Assembly (NCBI GenBank): GCA_031430595.1
Contig: JANPBU010000007.1
Span: forward strand, 124,001 to 188,000
DNA: 64,000 bases
Origin: JANNBN01 sp031430595
Lineage (GTDB): Bacteria; Actinomycetota; Acidimicrobiia; Acidimicrobiales; JANYDT01
Reading direction: 5' to 3'
Shown here: piece after piece, positions 31,181-39,556 of the stretch
Layout: every line of letters starts with the position of its first letter
Numbering within the stretch: position 1 is the first letter of the stretch
Made by a program: the position numbers and the translations under genes
The notes under the pieces: model-generated
The model's database searches: none
What the model was told of the DNA's origin: nothing
Seen by the model: the letters and a program-made list of their open reading frames with translations, nothing else

Positions 31181-32430
31181 GCAGGAAGCGTTTTCGGGAC
31201 TCGAACCGTGATTCGTGTGCCTGCACCAACATTCGTTTCGATAACTAGCCCGAACGACGGCCCAAACACTGTCCGCATACGTTCGTCAACGTTGCGTAAC
31301 CCGATACCACTGGAATCGCGGTTACCAGCGAACGTTTCGGCAAGGTCTAACGGAGACATTCCGACCCCATCGTCGTCGAGCGTAATCACCGCCTCGCTTC
31401 CCTGATCTACCGCATCAATACGCAAGGTACCTTGGCCACCCTTTCGATACAGACCGTGTTGAAGGGCGTTTTCGACGAGCGGTTGAAGCACCAGAAACGG
31501 GATTTTCACACCAAGAACCTCAGGAGCCACACGAATTTGCACAGTGAGTCGGTCGCCGAACCTGGCCCGCTCAATAGCCACAAACGTGTCAATGGCCCGA
31601 AGCTCATCGGCGAGGGTCGTGAATTGACCGGTCGTTGAAAACGAGTACCGAGCAAAGTCGGCGAATTCGATCAGTAGGCTTCTCGCCCGGTCAGGGTCGG
31701 TTCGTACGAACGACGCAATCGTATTCAGGGCATTGAACAAGAAATGCGGGCTGATTTGTGCCCGGAGTGCACGCAACTGGGCGCCAGCCGCAGTGGCCCG
31801 CGCCCGATCAAGTTCGCCGAGTTGCACCTGCGTGCCGACCCAACGCGCAACCTCTTCAGTGGCGCGAACGAGTGCAAGGTCAGCATCGTTTGGCGCGACG
31901 TACACCGCCAGCGCACCCGCAACATGATTATCAATGACCACCGGACAAATGACCACGCTGAAACCTGACCCGTCACCGGGCTGACCTTCGCCAACCAACT
32001 GGCCCTCAGAAACCAAACGGCCGTTCCCGGCCAGAACAGGGGCAACGTCGAACATGATCTGCCTATCACCCGTTGTACTTCGCTGAACTTGTCCGCCCGT
32101 TATGCCTGGTTGATCACCAACCAATCCAACGGCGCTCAACACCTGTTGTGTATCGGTGAGTGCGATGCGTTGCGCCCCAAGCATCGAGCAAAGTGCCATC
32201 AAGGCACCGTCATTTCCACCAGAGGCCAACCCGGAACGCAGGCCCGGCGCCAACTCGTTGGCTACAGCAAGAACATCGTACACAGCATGTCGTGAGGCAG
32301 ACCCCAGGCCTGAACCTGACCAAGAGCGACGCCATCGAGCCACGACCCGAATGTTTAGCATCTCGGTCTTTGAAGGCGAATTCCAGTGTGAAGCTTCGTC
32401 TCGGTTGGCAGGTTGGCGCTCTGTTGTCAC
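31165..32430 (-). CDS. LytS-type soluble sensor histidine kinase
   Basis: A 421-residue kinase of the His_kinase (PF06580) type: the phospho-acceptor is in LRALRAQISPHFLFNALNTI, the N-box in PLVENALQHGLYRKGG, and the G-boxes in DDDGVGMSP and SGIGLRNVDERM. The N-terminal half (about 60-210) looks GAF-like (VVICPVVIDNHVAGALAVYVAPND) and has no membrane helix, so the signal is probably cytosolic. GTG 32430 is used as start, though its codon lies inside a dyad; ATG 32361 (MLNIRVVARW) is a reasonable alternative. Partner of the LytTR regulator. Confidence 0.9.
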   Translation of the reverse strand: MTTERQPANRDEASHWNSPSKTEMLNIRVVARWRRSWSGSGLGSASRHAVYDVLAVANELAPGLRSGLASGGNDGALMALCSMLGAQRIALTDTQQVLSAVGLVGDQPGITGGQVQRSTTGDRQIMFDVAPVLAGNGRLVSEGQLVGEGQPGDGSGFSVVICPVVIDNHVAGALAVYVAPNDADLALVRATEEVARWVGTQVQLGELDRARATAAGAQLRALRAQISPHFLFNALNTIASFVRTDPDRARSLLIEFADFARYSFSTTGQFTTLADELRAIDTFVAIERARFGDRLTVQIRVAPEVLGVKIPFLVLQPLVENALQHGLYRKGGQGTLRIDAVDQGSEAVITLDDDGVGMSPLDLAETFAGNRDSSGIGLRNVDERMRTVFGPSFGLVIETNVGAGTRITVRVPKTLPASVMR

Positions 32431-32479
32431 GTTGAGATCGGCGTGAACTTGACAACTGACATCAACCTGACATCTGACA
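32423..32479. promoter_or_regulatory. Operator dyad plus TGACA direct repeats, divergent promoter region
   Basis: GTTGTCACGTTGA (32423-32435) and TGAACTTGACAAC (32444-32456) are inverted, 11 of 13 positions matching, with an 8-base spacer. TGACA then repeats at 32450, 32457, 32468 and 32475, giving an imperfect 18-bp tandem repeat. The block lies between the kinase operon (minus) and the PH-like gene at 32517. Its core, TTGTCA-n-GTTG-n with an 8-base spacer and the inverted arm, recurs at 40339-40370. Confidence 0.7.
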
Positions 32480-32516
32480 TGAAGCCTAGAAAAGGTGACT
32501 GGCGTAGTGTGCTCAT

Positions 32517-33032
32517 ATGCCTGCGGAAGTCATGTCGAATCTACTACCCGGTGAGTCCGTTGTCTGGGAAGGCAAACCTGTTGAGGGCGTTCGCTTTCAA
32601 GCCATTGATATTCCAAGAACAGTCTTTGGATTGTTCTTCACCGGTATAAGCCTGATCTTCGTTGTCTCATCGTTCCCGTTGGGTCTCTTGTTGCCACACT
32701 TCTGGATCGGTTTGTATTTAGTTGGTGGCCACTATTTCTTTGACGCAAAAGCACGTTCACATACGTCTTATGCCCTCACTCAGTCCCGTGCAATCATCGT
32801 GAGACGCTGGCCAAGGTATCGTCTGCGGACCGTCAATCTACTGACGGTTTCGGAAATTGGTCTTACTCGCTCGAAGGATGGCACCGGCACGGTCACCTTT
32901 GGTGGACAATCATTTTCTGGAGCACGAATGCAGTTCGGAAACCATGGTCCGCCGGCTTTCGAATGTATTTCAGAGGTGGATGAGGTTATGCGCCTTGCTC
33001 ATGTCGCCTCATCCCAGCCAAAGTTCGGCTGA
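32517..33032 (+). CDS. Bacterial PH-domain-like membrane protein
   Basis: A 171-residue protein: LLPGESVVWEGKPVEGVRF is the typical opening of bacterial PH-like membrane proteins. Two adjacent hydrophobic helices follow (about 40-85), then a beta-rich domain, ALTQSRAIIVRRWPRYRLRTVNL. These proteins are of unknown function and usually sit in the membrane with the PH-like part inside. Start ATG 32517. It is divergent from the kinase operon. Confidence 0.7.
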   Translation: MPAEVMSNLLPGESVVWEGKPVEGVRFQAIDIPRTVFGLFFTGISLIFVVSSFPLGLLLPHFWIGLYLVGGHYFFDAKARSHTSYALTQSRAIIVRRWPRYRLRTVNLLTVSEIGLTRSKDGTGTVTFGGQSFSGARMQFGNHGPPAFECISEVDEVMRLAHVASSQPKFG

Positions 33033-33047
33033 CGTTTCGCGAAGTTG

Positions 33048-33476
33048 CTACTCCCGCCTACGCCGGAGTACGAAAGCAACGACCGCAACTGCGATAAGTA
33101 AGACGCCAAAGAGCGTCAAGCCGGGTGCCCCGCCAGCGAAGCCGAGCCCGGAAAGGATCAATCCGATCGCGCTGGCCAGGGGCACGATCGCCTCGACCGG
33201 CGAAGCGGGTGCCGCCACTTCGGCCGGGTCCCATCCCTCGACTGTGCCCGCCAGTTCAGCCGCCGCAACGTCGTAATCACACCGGCGACCAGGATCACCA
33301 ACTACCCACCATGCCTCATTGATCTCGGCCATTCGAACCTCGGCATCGGCCGGGGCGTTGGGGGTATCGGGATGAAAATTTCGAGCTAAGCCCCGATAGG
33401 CCACGCGAATACTGTCGTGTGACGCATCAGGGGCAACACCGAGTACCTCATAGAAATTGGCGGGTCCGTCCGTCAC
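33048..33476 (-). CDS. Membrane-anchored J-domain (DnaJ-like) protein
   Basis: A 142-residue protein. The J domain (7-70) reads NFYEVLGVAPDASHDSIRVAYRGLARNFHPDTPN, with the HPD loop at 35-37 that stimulates Hsp70 ATPase. No Gly/Phe or zinc region follows. Instead there are one or two C-terminal membrane helices (about 98-137) and an RRRRE tail. It would recruit DnaK to the membrane. The start is GTG 33476, inside an 11-bp inverted repeat and without a Shine-Dalgarno. Confidence 0.88.
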   Translation of the reverse strand: MTDGPANFYEVLGVAPDASHDSIRVAYRGLARNFHPDTPNAPADAEVRMAEINEAWWVVGDPGRRCDYDVAAAELAGTVEGWDPAEVAAPASPVEAIVPLASAIGLILSGLGFAGGAPGLTLFGVLLIAVAVVAFVLRRRRE

Positions 33477-33509
33477 TTGGGGAGGGTTTTTCTGCCGGAA
33501 GTGACGGAC
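33468..33509 (-). promoter_or_regulatory. 11-bp perfect inverted repeat enclosing the J-domain gene start
   Basis: GTCCGTCACTT (33468-33478) and AAGTGACGGAC (33499-33509) are perfect inverted copies separated by 20 bases. On the minus strand the downstream arm contains the GTG start codon. In the mRNA the start would be base-paired unless melted or unless transcription begins inside the repeat. It could equally be a DNA operator. Confidence 0.6.
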
Positions 33510-33527
33510 GAGACGATGCGCACAACT

Positions 33528-34304
33528 CTATTTTGGTGGCATCCGGATACCACCGTCGACACGAATGGTTTCGCCGTTCATGTAGCTGTTTGTAATCAGT
33601 TCGACCACCATCGAGGCCAACTCGTCGCCCGACCCAAGTCGCTGCGGGAACAAGACATTTTTGCCGAGGTTTGCCTTGAACGCATCACTCGCTTCGCCGG
33701 TGCCGTAGATCGGGGTATCAATAAGGCCGGGTGCCACAGTGTTCACCCGAACACCAATTGCGGCGAGGTCACGGGCGATCGGAAGCGTCATTCCAACAAC
33801 GCCACCCTTCGAGGCCGAATAACTGGCTTGGCCGATCTGACCATCGAATGCTGCGACAGAAGCCATATTCACGATCGCCCCGCGTTCATTCGAAGCCAAC
33901 GGTTCGGTTTGGCCCATGGCCGTTGCTGCAATTCGGATGAAGTCAAATGTTCCGATGAGGTTGATGTTGACAACCCGTTTAAACCAGTCAAGGTTATGAG
34001 CCGAGTCGTAGCTGCCGTCTTTGCCAACCGTTCGCGACGCAAATCCGATTCCGGCCGAGTTGACCAACGCCCGGAGGGGGCCCATTTCTTTGGCGGTTTC
34101 AACGGCAGCGATGATGTCTTCGGTTTTCGTGACGTCGCAATGGCAAAAAGCGCCACCCACTTCGGCTGCGAGTGCCTGACCCTTTTCGTCTTGCAGGTCA
34201 GCAATGACGACCTTCGCGCCCCGTGCTGCTAGTTGACGAACACATGCTTCACCAATTCCTGATGCGCCACCGGTGACAATAGCTGATGCTCCTGAGATAT
34301 CCAT
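33528..34304 (-). CDS. Short-chain dehydrogenase/reductase (3-hydroxyacyl-CoA dehydrogenase type II-like)
   Basis: A 258-residue SDR from ATG 34304. It has the NAD-binding TGGASGIG (11-18), an Asp after strand 2 (VIADLQDE) indicating NAD preference, NSAG, the catalytic Ser in VNMASVAAF, YSASKGG (Tyr and Lys), and VNTVAPGLIDTPIY. The order and spacing, with a C-terminal INSYMNGETIRVDGG-like end (ITNSYMNGETIRVDGG), resemble HSD10-type 3-hydroxyacyl-CoA dehydrogenases acting in beta-oxidation. Substrate remains inferred. It lies 51 bases before the J-domain gene on the same strand. Confidence 0.88.
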   Translation of the reverse strand: MDISGASAIVTGGASGIGEACVRQLAARGAKVVIADLQDEKGQALAAEVGGAFCHCDVTKTEDIIAAVETAKEMGPLRALVNSAGIGFASRTVGKDGSYDSAHNLDWFKRVVNINLIGTFDFIRIAATAMGQTEPLASNERGAIVNMASVAAFDGQIGQASYSASKGGVVGMTLPIARDLAAIGVRVNTVAPGLIDTPIYGTGEASDAFKANLGKNVLFPQRLGSGDELASMVVELITNSYMNGETIRVDGGIRMPPK

Positions 34305-34391
34305 GGGCTCAGACGATACGCCCTCGAAGGCCAAGAGAGCCAACTGAAGCTGCATGCGCTTCGCTATCGATCCGATCAGAGAGAATGGCTC

Positions 34392-36857
34392 ATGGCAAAT
34401 GAAAACCGAGTGAAGCGGCTAGCTCAACCTTCCACCATCGTGAACTGCCTTTCGTTGTTGGTGATGATCATCGTCTTTGTGCCGTTTACACCTTCCATGC
34501 CGGGTGAAAGTTTGGATCCCTATCGTCTCTTTGGGGCAAATCCGCGAATCGCCCTCGACGCTTCGTGGATGTTCGCCTTCAATCAGGCGATAGATCAGGG
34601 GCTGCGATTTGGTCGCGACATCATTTTGACCTTCGGTCCGTATTCATCGGTGTATTCCCGGACGTACCATCCCGCTACAGCGACGATGATGATGGCGGCA
34701 AGTTTGTACCTTGCCGTGTCGTATTGGTTTGCGCTTCGAGTTGCTTCAAAAAGGTCGAAGCTGCTCCTCGTTGGTTTGGTTGTATTCGTTGTAGTGGGCC
34801 TCACGTTTTATCCGGAAACGCTTTTCACAACCTATGTTCTGCTTGTCGGGTACGCATGTCTCAACATCGTTCACACCCAAACACAAGCCCAAACTGTTGA
34901 CTCACAGACTGCCTGTCGGGCAACGGAACTACGCACAGACTCTGTAAAAGTAAGCCAGTGGCGAACCCTCGCAACGGTGGTCGCCCTGTTTGCACCCTTC
35001 GGCCTGTTACCGTTGATCAAAGTTTCTACCGTCACCCTCTGCGTCGGTGTCTCGTTACTTGTCTCGGTGCTCTTTGTGTTTCATCGCAAGTGGTCGTATG
35101 CAGCAATAGTAATCGTTGTCCCGATCGTTTCGCTCCTGATCTTCTGGGTGATGGCCGGGCAAGGGGTCGAGACACTCTCTGACTATTTCTTCGCAGCCTC
35201 CCAAATCACATCGGGCTATACCGAAGCAATGGCGATTGACGGCGACGGCTGGGAGATCATCGCGTTCGTCATAGTGTCGCTTACGATAATTGTCACTGCG
35301 TTGACCGATCGAACCCTAACAACAGACACTCGCGTGTTTGTTTTCGCTTTGCTCGTCATACCTCTGGCCCTGTTGATGAAGAGCGGATTCGTACGCCACG
35401 ACGGGCACGCCATCATTGCCGGAACAACCCTTCCACTGATTGCGCTCATCGCTTCGTTGAATCAAATTTCGAGACGTTCGGTTCCTGCAATCGTTCTAGC
35501 TTTTGCAGCGTCTACGTACATCAGTAGCCACTACATCAAGCAGCCGATGACAATGATGGCCTCAGCAACTGCCACACGGCTTAGTGATGCTGTAACGGGG
35601 CTAGGACACCGCGCCACCATAGGAAACTGGCCAAGGGGAGAATTCAACCGCGCGCTTACGGTGCTCAACAAAGAATCGCCCCTCACAACGCTTGAGGGAA
35701 CCACCGACATCTATTCGTTTCAACAGGGTCGATTGCTTGCAGCCAACAATACGTGGAATCCACGGCCAATTTTTCAAAGCTATAAGCCCTACACGCCCTT
35801 TCTTGCCAACAAAAACCGAGACTTTTTGCTGTCGGATAAGGGTTCCAAACATCTTTTCGTTCAGGTTGAGCCCATCGACGGCCGGTTGCCTTCGCTTGAA
35901 GATGGTCCTAGTTGGCCCGTCTTTCTTGACCACTATCGGCCAATTTCTCATCAAAACGGATTCCTTCTTCTTGAACGTCGAGCACCAGCAAAAGCTGCCA
36001 TCAATAGTGCATCATCACCAAAGCTGTACACGTTCGGACAAGACGTTTCGGTTCCTACAAGCGCTGGCGGACCGGTGTTTGCCAAGGCCTCAATTCATAT
36101 GACCGGCCTTGGAAAACTCACCGATACCGCATACAAAACATCGAGACTACAAATCACCGTCACCTTGATCGACGGGTCAAGCAAAACCTTCCGGCTGGTT
36201 TCGGGTATGGCCAATTCAGGTTTCGTCATCTCACCGCTCATCGAAAGTACCGCTGAACTCGGGTTGCTTTACGCCGACTCGAAATATCTGTCGAACAAGC
36301 AGGTGAAGTCGTTCTCCATCAGCGTTGTGGGGTCGCCAAGATATTGGAACAACACGTACACCATGTCTTTCAGTCAACTACCAAAACCAGACCCGGTTGA
36401 TATTCGTGCGCTCATCGATCTCAACGACACTACCTACGCATACGATTACAAACCTGTCGTAGTTGCCCCATCATGCGAGGGCAGTATCGATACCGTTAAC
36501 GCTAAACCCCAGGCAGATTATGTGGCCAAGAAAACTGTTCTCTCGTCCGGGCTACTAAAGGTTGATGGGTGGCTCGCCAAGTCGACCGCCAACGGAACGA
36601 ACCATTCGAAGGTGTTTCTCGTTCTTAGAGCACCGGGTGGTAAACAAACGGTTATCGAAACGACAATGGCTGAGCGACCCGATGTCGCGTCTGCTTTCGG
36701 ACAGACAAAGCTTCGCAACTCGGGTTTTACTTCAACCGTCGATATTGCTCGGATCAGCGGTTCCTACACTGTCGCAATCGGATTTGAAGAAGGTGGTCAG
36801 CTGAATGTATGCCCACAATTCAATATGACCATCGAAATTGATGGAGGCAAGTACTGA
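34392..36857 (+). CDS. Large polytopic membrane protein with soluble C-terminal region
   Basis: An 821-residue protein that I do not recognise. About ten membrane helices occupy residues 18-380. A periplasmic-looking loop early on (PSMPGESLDPYRLFGANPRIALDASWMFAFNQAIDQGL) carries acidic residues, as in GT-C glycosyltransferases, where the first loop holds the catalytic Asp/Glu. The remaining 440 residues are soluble, beta-rich and outside. A lipid-linked-sugar glycosyltransferase is possible but unproven. Start ATG 34392, divergent from the SDR. Confidence 0.7.
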   Translation: MANENRVKRLAQPSTIVNCLSLLVMIIVFVPFTPSMPGESLDPYRLFGANPRIALDASWMFAFNQAIDQGLRFGRDIILTFGPYSSVYSRTYHPATATMMMAASLYLAVSYWFALRVASKRSKLLLVGLVVFVVVGLTFYPETLFTTYVLLVGYACLNIVHTQTQAQTVDSQTACRATELRTDSVKVSQWRTLATVVALFAPFGLLPLIKVSTVTLCVGVSLLVSVLFVFHRKWSYAAIVIVVPIVSLLIFWVMAGQGVETLSDYFFAASQITSGYTEAMAIDGDGWEIIAFVIVSLTIIVTALTDRTLTTDTRVFVFALLVIPLALLMKSGFVRHDGHAIIAGTTLPLIALIASLNQISRRSVPAIVLAFAASTYISSHYIKQPMTMMASATATRLSDAVTGLGHRATIGNWPRGEFNRALTVLNKESPLTTLEGTTDIYSFQQGRLLAANNTWNPRPIFQSYKPYTPFLANKNRDFLLSDKGSKHLFVQVEPIDGRLPSLEDGPSWPVFLDHYRPISHQNGFLLLERRAPAKAAINSASSPKLYTFGQDVSVPTSAGGPVFAKASIHMTGLGKLTDTAYKTSRLQITVTLIDGSSKTFRLVSGMANSGFVISPLIESTAELGLLYADSKYLSNKQVKSFSISVVGSPRYWNNTYTMSFSQLPKPDPVDIRALIDLNDTTYAYDYKPVVVAPSCEGSIDTVNAKPQADYVAKKTVLSSGLLKVDGWLAKSTANGTNHSKVFLVLRAPGGKQTVIETTMAERPDVASAFGQTKLRNSGFTSTVDIARISGSYTVAIGFEEGGQLNVCPQFNMTIEIDGGKY

Positions 36858-36895
36858 GTTTCGAGACGACCCTTTTCGTCAGCAAGAATGGGTGG

Positions 36896-37666
36896 GTGCA
36901 ACGGACCCTTTCCCCGACCACCGTTGGCCCCTGCGTGTGGGAGTTTCCTGACCCGGCAACCTGCGAAGACGTTGAGGTAGCACGGGGTGCAGACCTCAGC
37001 CCCGAAACGCTCGTCTACTCATATCGCAATGGCATTTTCCCCTGGCCGAGTGGTCCTGCTCGACGATTTAGGCCACTCATCCTGCCTTGGTACTCGCCAA
37101 ATCCGCGAGGGGTACTGGGCCTCGACCGACTACATCTGTCAAAGTCGCTCAAACAAACCATGACACGTTCGGGTTGGACAACCACCATGAACCAAGCCTT
37201 CGCCGATGTGGTTGATGGTTGCGCAGAGCGGCCCGGCGAAGGCACGTGGATCATTCCCGAGATGCGCGAGGCATACGGTGAACTGCATCGCCTCGGATGG
37301 GCACACAGCCTCGAAGTTTGGGATGGGGACACCCTCGTTGGCGGCCTGTACGGCATGTTGCTTGGAGGGGTGTTCACGGGCGAGTCGATGTTTCATACGG
37401 CAACCGGGGCGTCGAAGGTTGCATTCGCTGACCTGTGCGTTCGAATGCTCGAAGCAAAGGGGGCGTTTATTGACGTGCAGTTGCCTACCGAACATCTTGA
37501 ATCACTCGGGGTATTGGCGCTCGGCCGGACCCTCTTTCTTGAATTGCTACACGATTGCCGCAACGACACTGTTCATCTGTGTACAGATAGATTGCCAACA
37601 ATCCGCCTTCCCGAGGAATACCGGGTTCGCTCAACCGACCTTCAACACACTGTGGAGACCCTGTGA
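36896..37666 (+). CDS. aat: Leucyl/phenylalanyl-tRNA-protein transferase
   Basis: Adds Leu or Phe from aminoacyl-tRNA to proteins with N-terminal Arg or Lys, marking them for ClpS/ClpAP degradation. The 256-residue protein has the family blocks TLVYSYRNGIFPWPSG, LPWYSPNPRGVL, ERPGEGTWIIPEMREAYGELHRLGWAHSLEVW, LVGGLYGMLLGGVFTGESMFH and DVQLPTEHLESLGV. GTG start 36896. Coupled to rnhA by a GTGA overlap. Confidence 0.93.
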   Translation: MQRTLSPTTVGPCVWEFPDPATCEDVEVARGADLSPETLVYSYRNGIFPWPSGPARRFRPLILPWYSPNPRGVLGLDRLHLSKSLKQTMTRSGWTTTMNQAFADVVDGCAERPGEGTWIIPEMREAYGELHRLGWAHSLEVWDGDTLVGGLYGMLLGGVFTGESMFHTATGASKVAFADLCVRMLEAKGAFIDVQLPTEHLESLGVLALGRTLFLELLHDCRNDTVHLCTDRLPTIRLPEEYRVRSTDLQHTVETL

Positions 37667-38214
37667 CATCACACCCGATTCCGGCTCATGTACGGGTGTT
37701 CACCGACGGTGCATGCCAAGGCAACCCAGGCCCTGGTGGGTGGGGTTGGGCTGCAGTTGATGGCGGTGCATCGTGCAGCGGGCCTGAAGCCCAGTCGACC
37801 AATCAACGCATGGAAGTGTGGGCAGCGCTAGACGCGCTGACAACGTTCTTGGAACAAACCGAGTCGACCATCACCATCGTAAGTGACTCTACGTATGTGG
37901 TGAATTGTTTCAAAAACAAGTGGTACGTCGGATGGAAAACGCGCGGATGGAAAAACACCGCCAAACAACCGGTGGCGAACCAAGACCTTTGGAAGCCGTT
38001 CATTGAGTTGTACCTCTCACATCCGGGTCGAGTCACGTTTGAATGGGTCAAAGGACACTCTGGCAACCCGATGAACGACTTGGTTGATGCACTCGCCGTC
38101 GCCGCTGCCGCTGGCCAATACCCTCGACGCTTGACCGACCCGTTTCAGTGGTTTGCGAAACCCGAGCTGGCTGTCGCACCGGGGGAAGGCCCCGACCAGC
38201 AATCGATGTTCTAA
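37663..38214 (+). CDS. rnhA: Ribonuclease HI
   Basis: Cleaves RNA in RNA-DNA hybrids. A 183-residue enzyme with the metal-binding set Asp in FTDGACQGNPGPGG, Glu in NQRMEVWAAL, Asp in IVSDSTYVVNC and Asp in NDLVDALAVAA, plus the basic handle region WKTRGWKNTAKQPVANQDLW and the flexible-loop His in KGHSGNPMND. A 30-residue extension follows the fold. Ends at a palindromic terminator. Confidence 0.95.
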   Translation: MTSHPIPAHVRVFTDGACQGNPGPGGWGWAAVDGGASCSGPEAQSTNQRMEVWAALDALTTFLEQTESTITIVSDSTYVVNCFKNKWYVGWKTRGWKNTAKQPVANQDLWKPFIELYLSHPGRVTFEWVKGHSGNPMNDLVDALAVAAAAGQYPRRLTDPFQWFAKPELAVAPGEGPDQQSMF

Positions 38215-38249
38215 CTTCCAAACTTGGAAGTACCAAACTTGGAAGTTAG
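38211..38249. terminator. Bidirectional terminator containing both stop codons
   Basis: CTAACTTCCAA (38211-38221) and TTGGAAGTTAG (38239-38249) form a perfect 11-bp stem between convergent rnhA and the kinase gene. The TAA of each gene lies in its own arm. The loop repeats AAACTTGGAAG, so a smaller alternative hairpin (ACTTCCAA/TTGGAAGT) is also possible. No U-tract. Confidence 0.7.
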
Positions 38250-39556
38250 CTCGCTGCGACCCTTTGCAACGGGAAGGTGGCGCGGACGCGGGCCCCGCCT
38301 TGGGCGCGGTTTCGGATCGCCAACGTTCCGCCGGCCGACTCGACAGTTTTTCGCAAGATATCGAGCCCAAGGCCGGTAGACCCGCCACCCGACTCTCCTC
38401 GAATCGGATCAAATCCGACCGGAAGCCCCGGACCGTGATCATCAACGACTAACTCAACATCGCTTCCAACAGCACGTACCCGAATTCTAAAGTCGGTACC
38501 CTCAGGCGTATGCGAGAACACATTATCGAGCAGACCGTCGACCATCGCCGCAAGATCGGAGGCAACAACCGCAACCCCACAAGGCCCGTCTTGAATATCG
38601 ATCGTAAACAGCCGCTGTTGATCTTGGGCCAATGCCAGCCAAAAGTCGGCTCGGCTGCGCGCAATGGGCGCAAGGTCGGTCACGATGCCAAGGCCTGCGC
38701 GTCGAGGCCTTTGCGCTTCAACAATGATGTCGTCGATAGCCTTCGTCAGGTCCTCGGTTACCCTTACTAATCGCTCGCGAGCTTTCGGTTCACGTATCTG
38801 CGACACCTCTGCTCGAAGCGCCGTTATGGGTGTACGCATACGATGCGAAAGGTCAGCACTCATGGCCCGTTCAGCCTGCAACAGGCCGTCAATTCGTTCA
38901 GCCAAAAGGTTCATCGCCAACCCAACCTGGCGTAACTCGGGTGGCCCGTCCGGTTGTATGCGCGCATCGAGTTGCCCTGCACCAAGTACCCGGGCTGTGT
39001 CGTCAAGACTGCGCACGCTTCGAACCACGTCACGGGCAATGCGATCGGCAACAAAAACAGCGACACCTACAAGAAGTAAACCAAGTGCAGCCAGCAACAG
39101 CCAACTTCGCCAAACCCCCTGTTTCAACGCTGAGGTAGGCACCAACACCCGAATAACTGCCGTGGTGCCGTTGTTTCGAACAACAGGTTCATAAAGAACC
39201 GAACCTTGCGGAGTCGATTGCTCGAACAGTTCACCTTTCCTCGCTCGAGTTAACGCATTCGTGTTTGCGAGCCGGTCGACTTCGACAGCTTCATTTTCTC
39301 CAAGTACCGACCCATCAGGGAATACCACCGTCACTACTCTGGGCTTGGCTCGTCGAGAGACGCTCAGCAGCGCTCCGGTAACACGGGGGTCTCCGGCTAA
39401 GGAAAGAATCGGTGCCAACGCCCGCGCATCTGAGCGACCCAACGTTATTGCCCTGTCCCTGGCTTGGCTGCGAAGCAACACAGCCAACGGGACCGAGAAT
39501 ACCAGTACCGTAAGTATGCTAACTATAAGTGATCGAAGGGCGAGCGACTTTCTCAC
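38246..39556 (-). CDS. Transmembrane sensor histidine kinase (HAMP-HisKA-HATPase)
   Basis: A 436-residue kinase. Helix 1 (about 5-28), an external sensor segment of about 120 residues, helix 2 (VWRSWLLLAALGLLLVGVAVFVADRI), then HAMP, the HisKA box ADLSHRMRTPITALRAEVSQI with the phosphorylated His, and the ATPase boxes GLLDNVFSHTPEG, VDDHGPGLP and GSTGLGLDILRK. The start is GTG 39556, in a GTGA overlap with the response regulator stop; upstream codons in frame lie inside the regulator gene. The pair is transcribed away from the glutamate transporter, with a large dyad between them. Confidence 0.92.
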   Translation of the reverse strand: MRKSLALRSLIVSILTVLVFSVPLAVLLRSQARDRAITLGRSDARALAPILSLAGDPRVTGALLSVSRRAKPRVVTVVFPDGSVLGENEAVEVDRLANTNALTRARKGELFEQSTPQGSVLYEPVVRNNGTTAVIRVLVPTSALKQGVWRSWLLLAALGLLLVGVAVFVADRIARDVVRSVRSLDDTARVLGAGQLDARIQPDGPPELRQVGLAMNLLAERIDGLLQAERAMSADLSHRMRTPITALRAEVSQIREPKARERLVRVTEDLTKAIDDIIVEAQRPRRAGLGIVTDLAPIARSRADFWLALAQDQQRLFTIDIQDGPCGVAVVASDLAAMVDGLLDNVFSHTPEGTDFRIRVRAVGSDVELVVDDHGPGLPVGFDPIRGESGGGSTGLGLDILRKTVESAGGTLAIRNRAQGGARVRATFPLQRVAAS

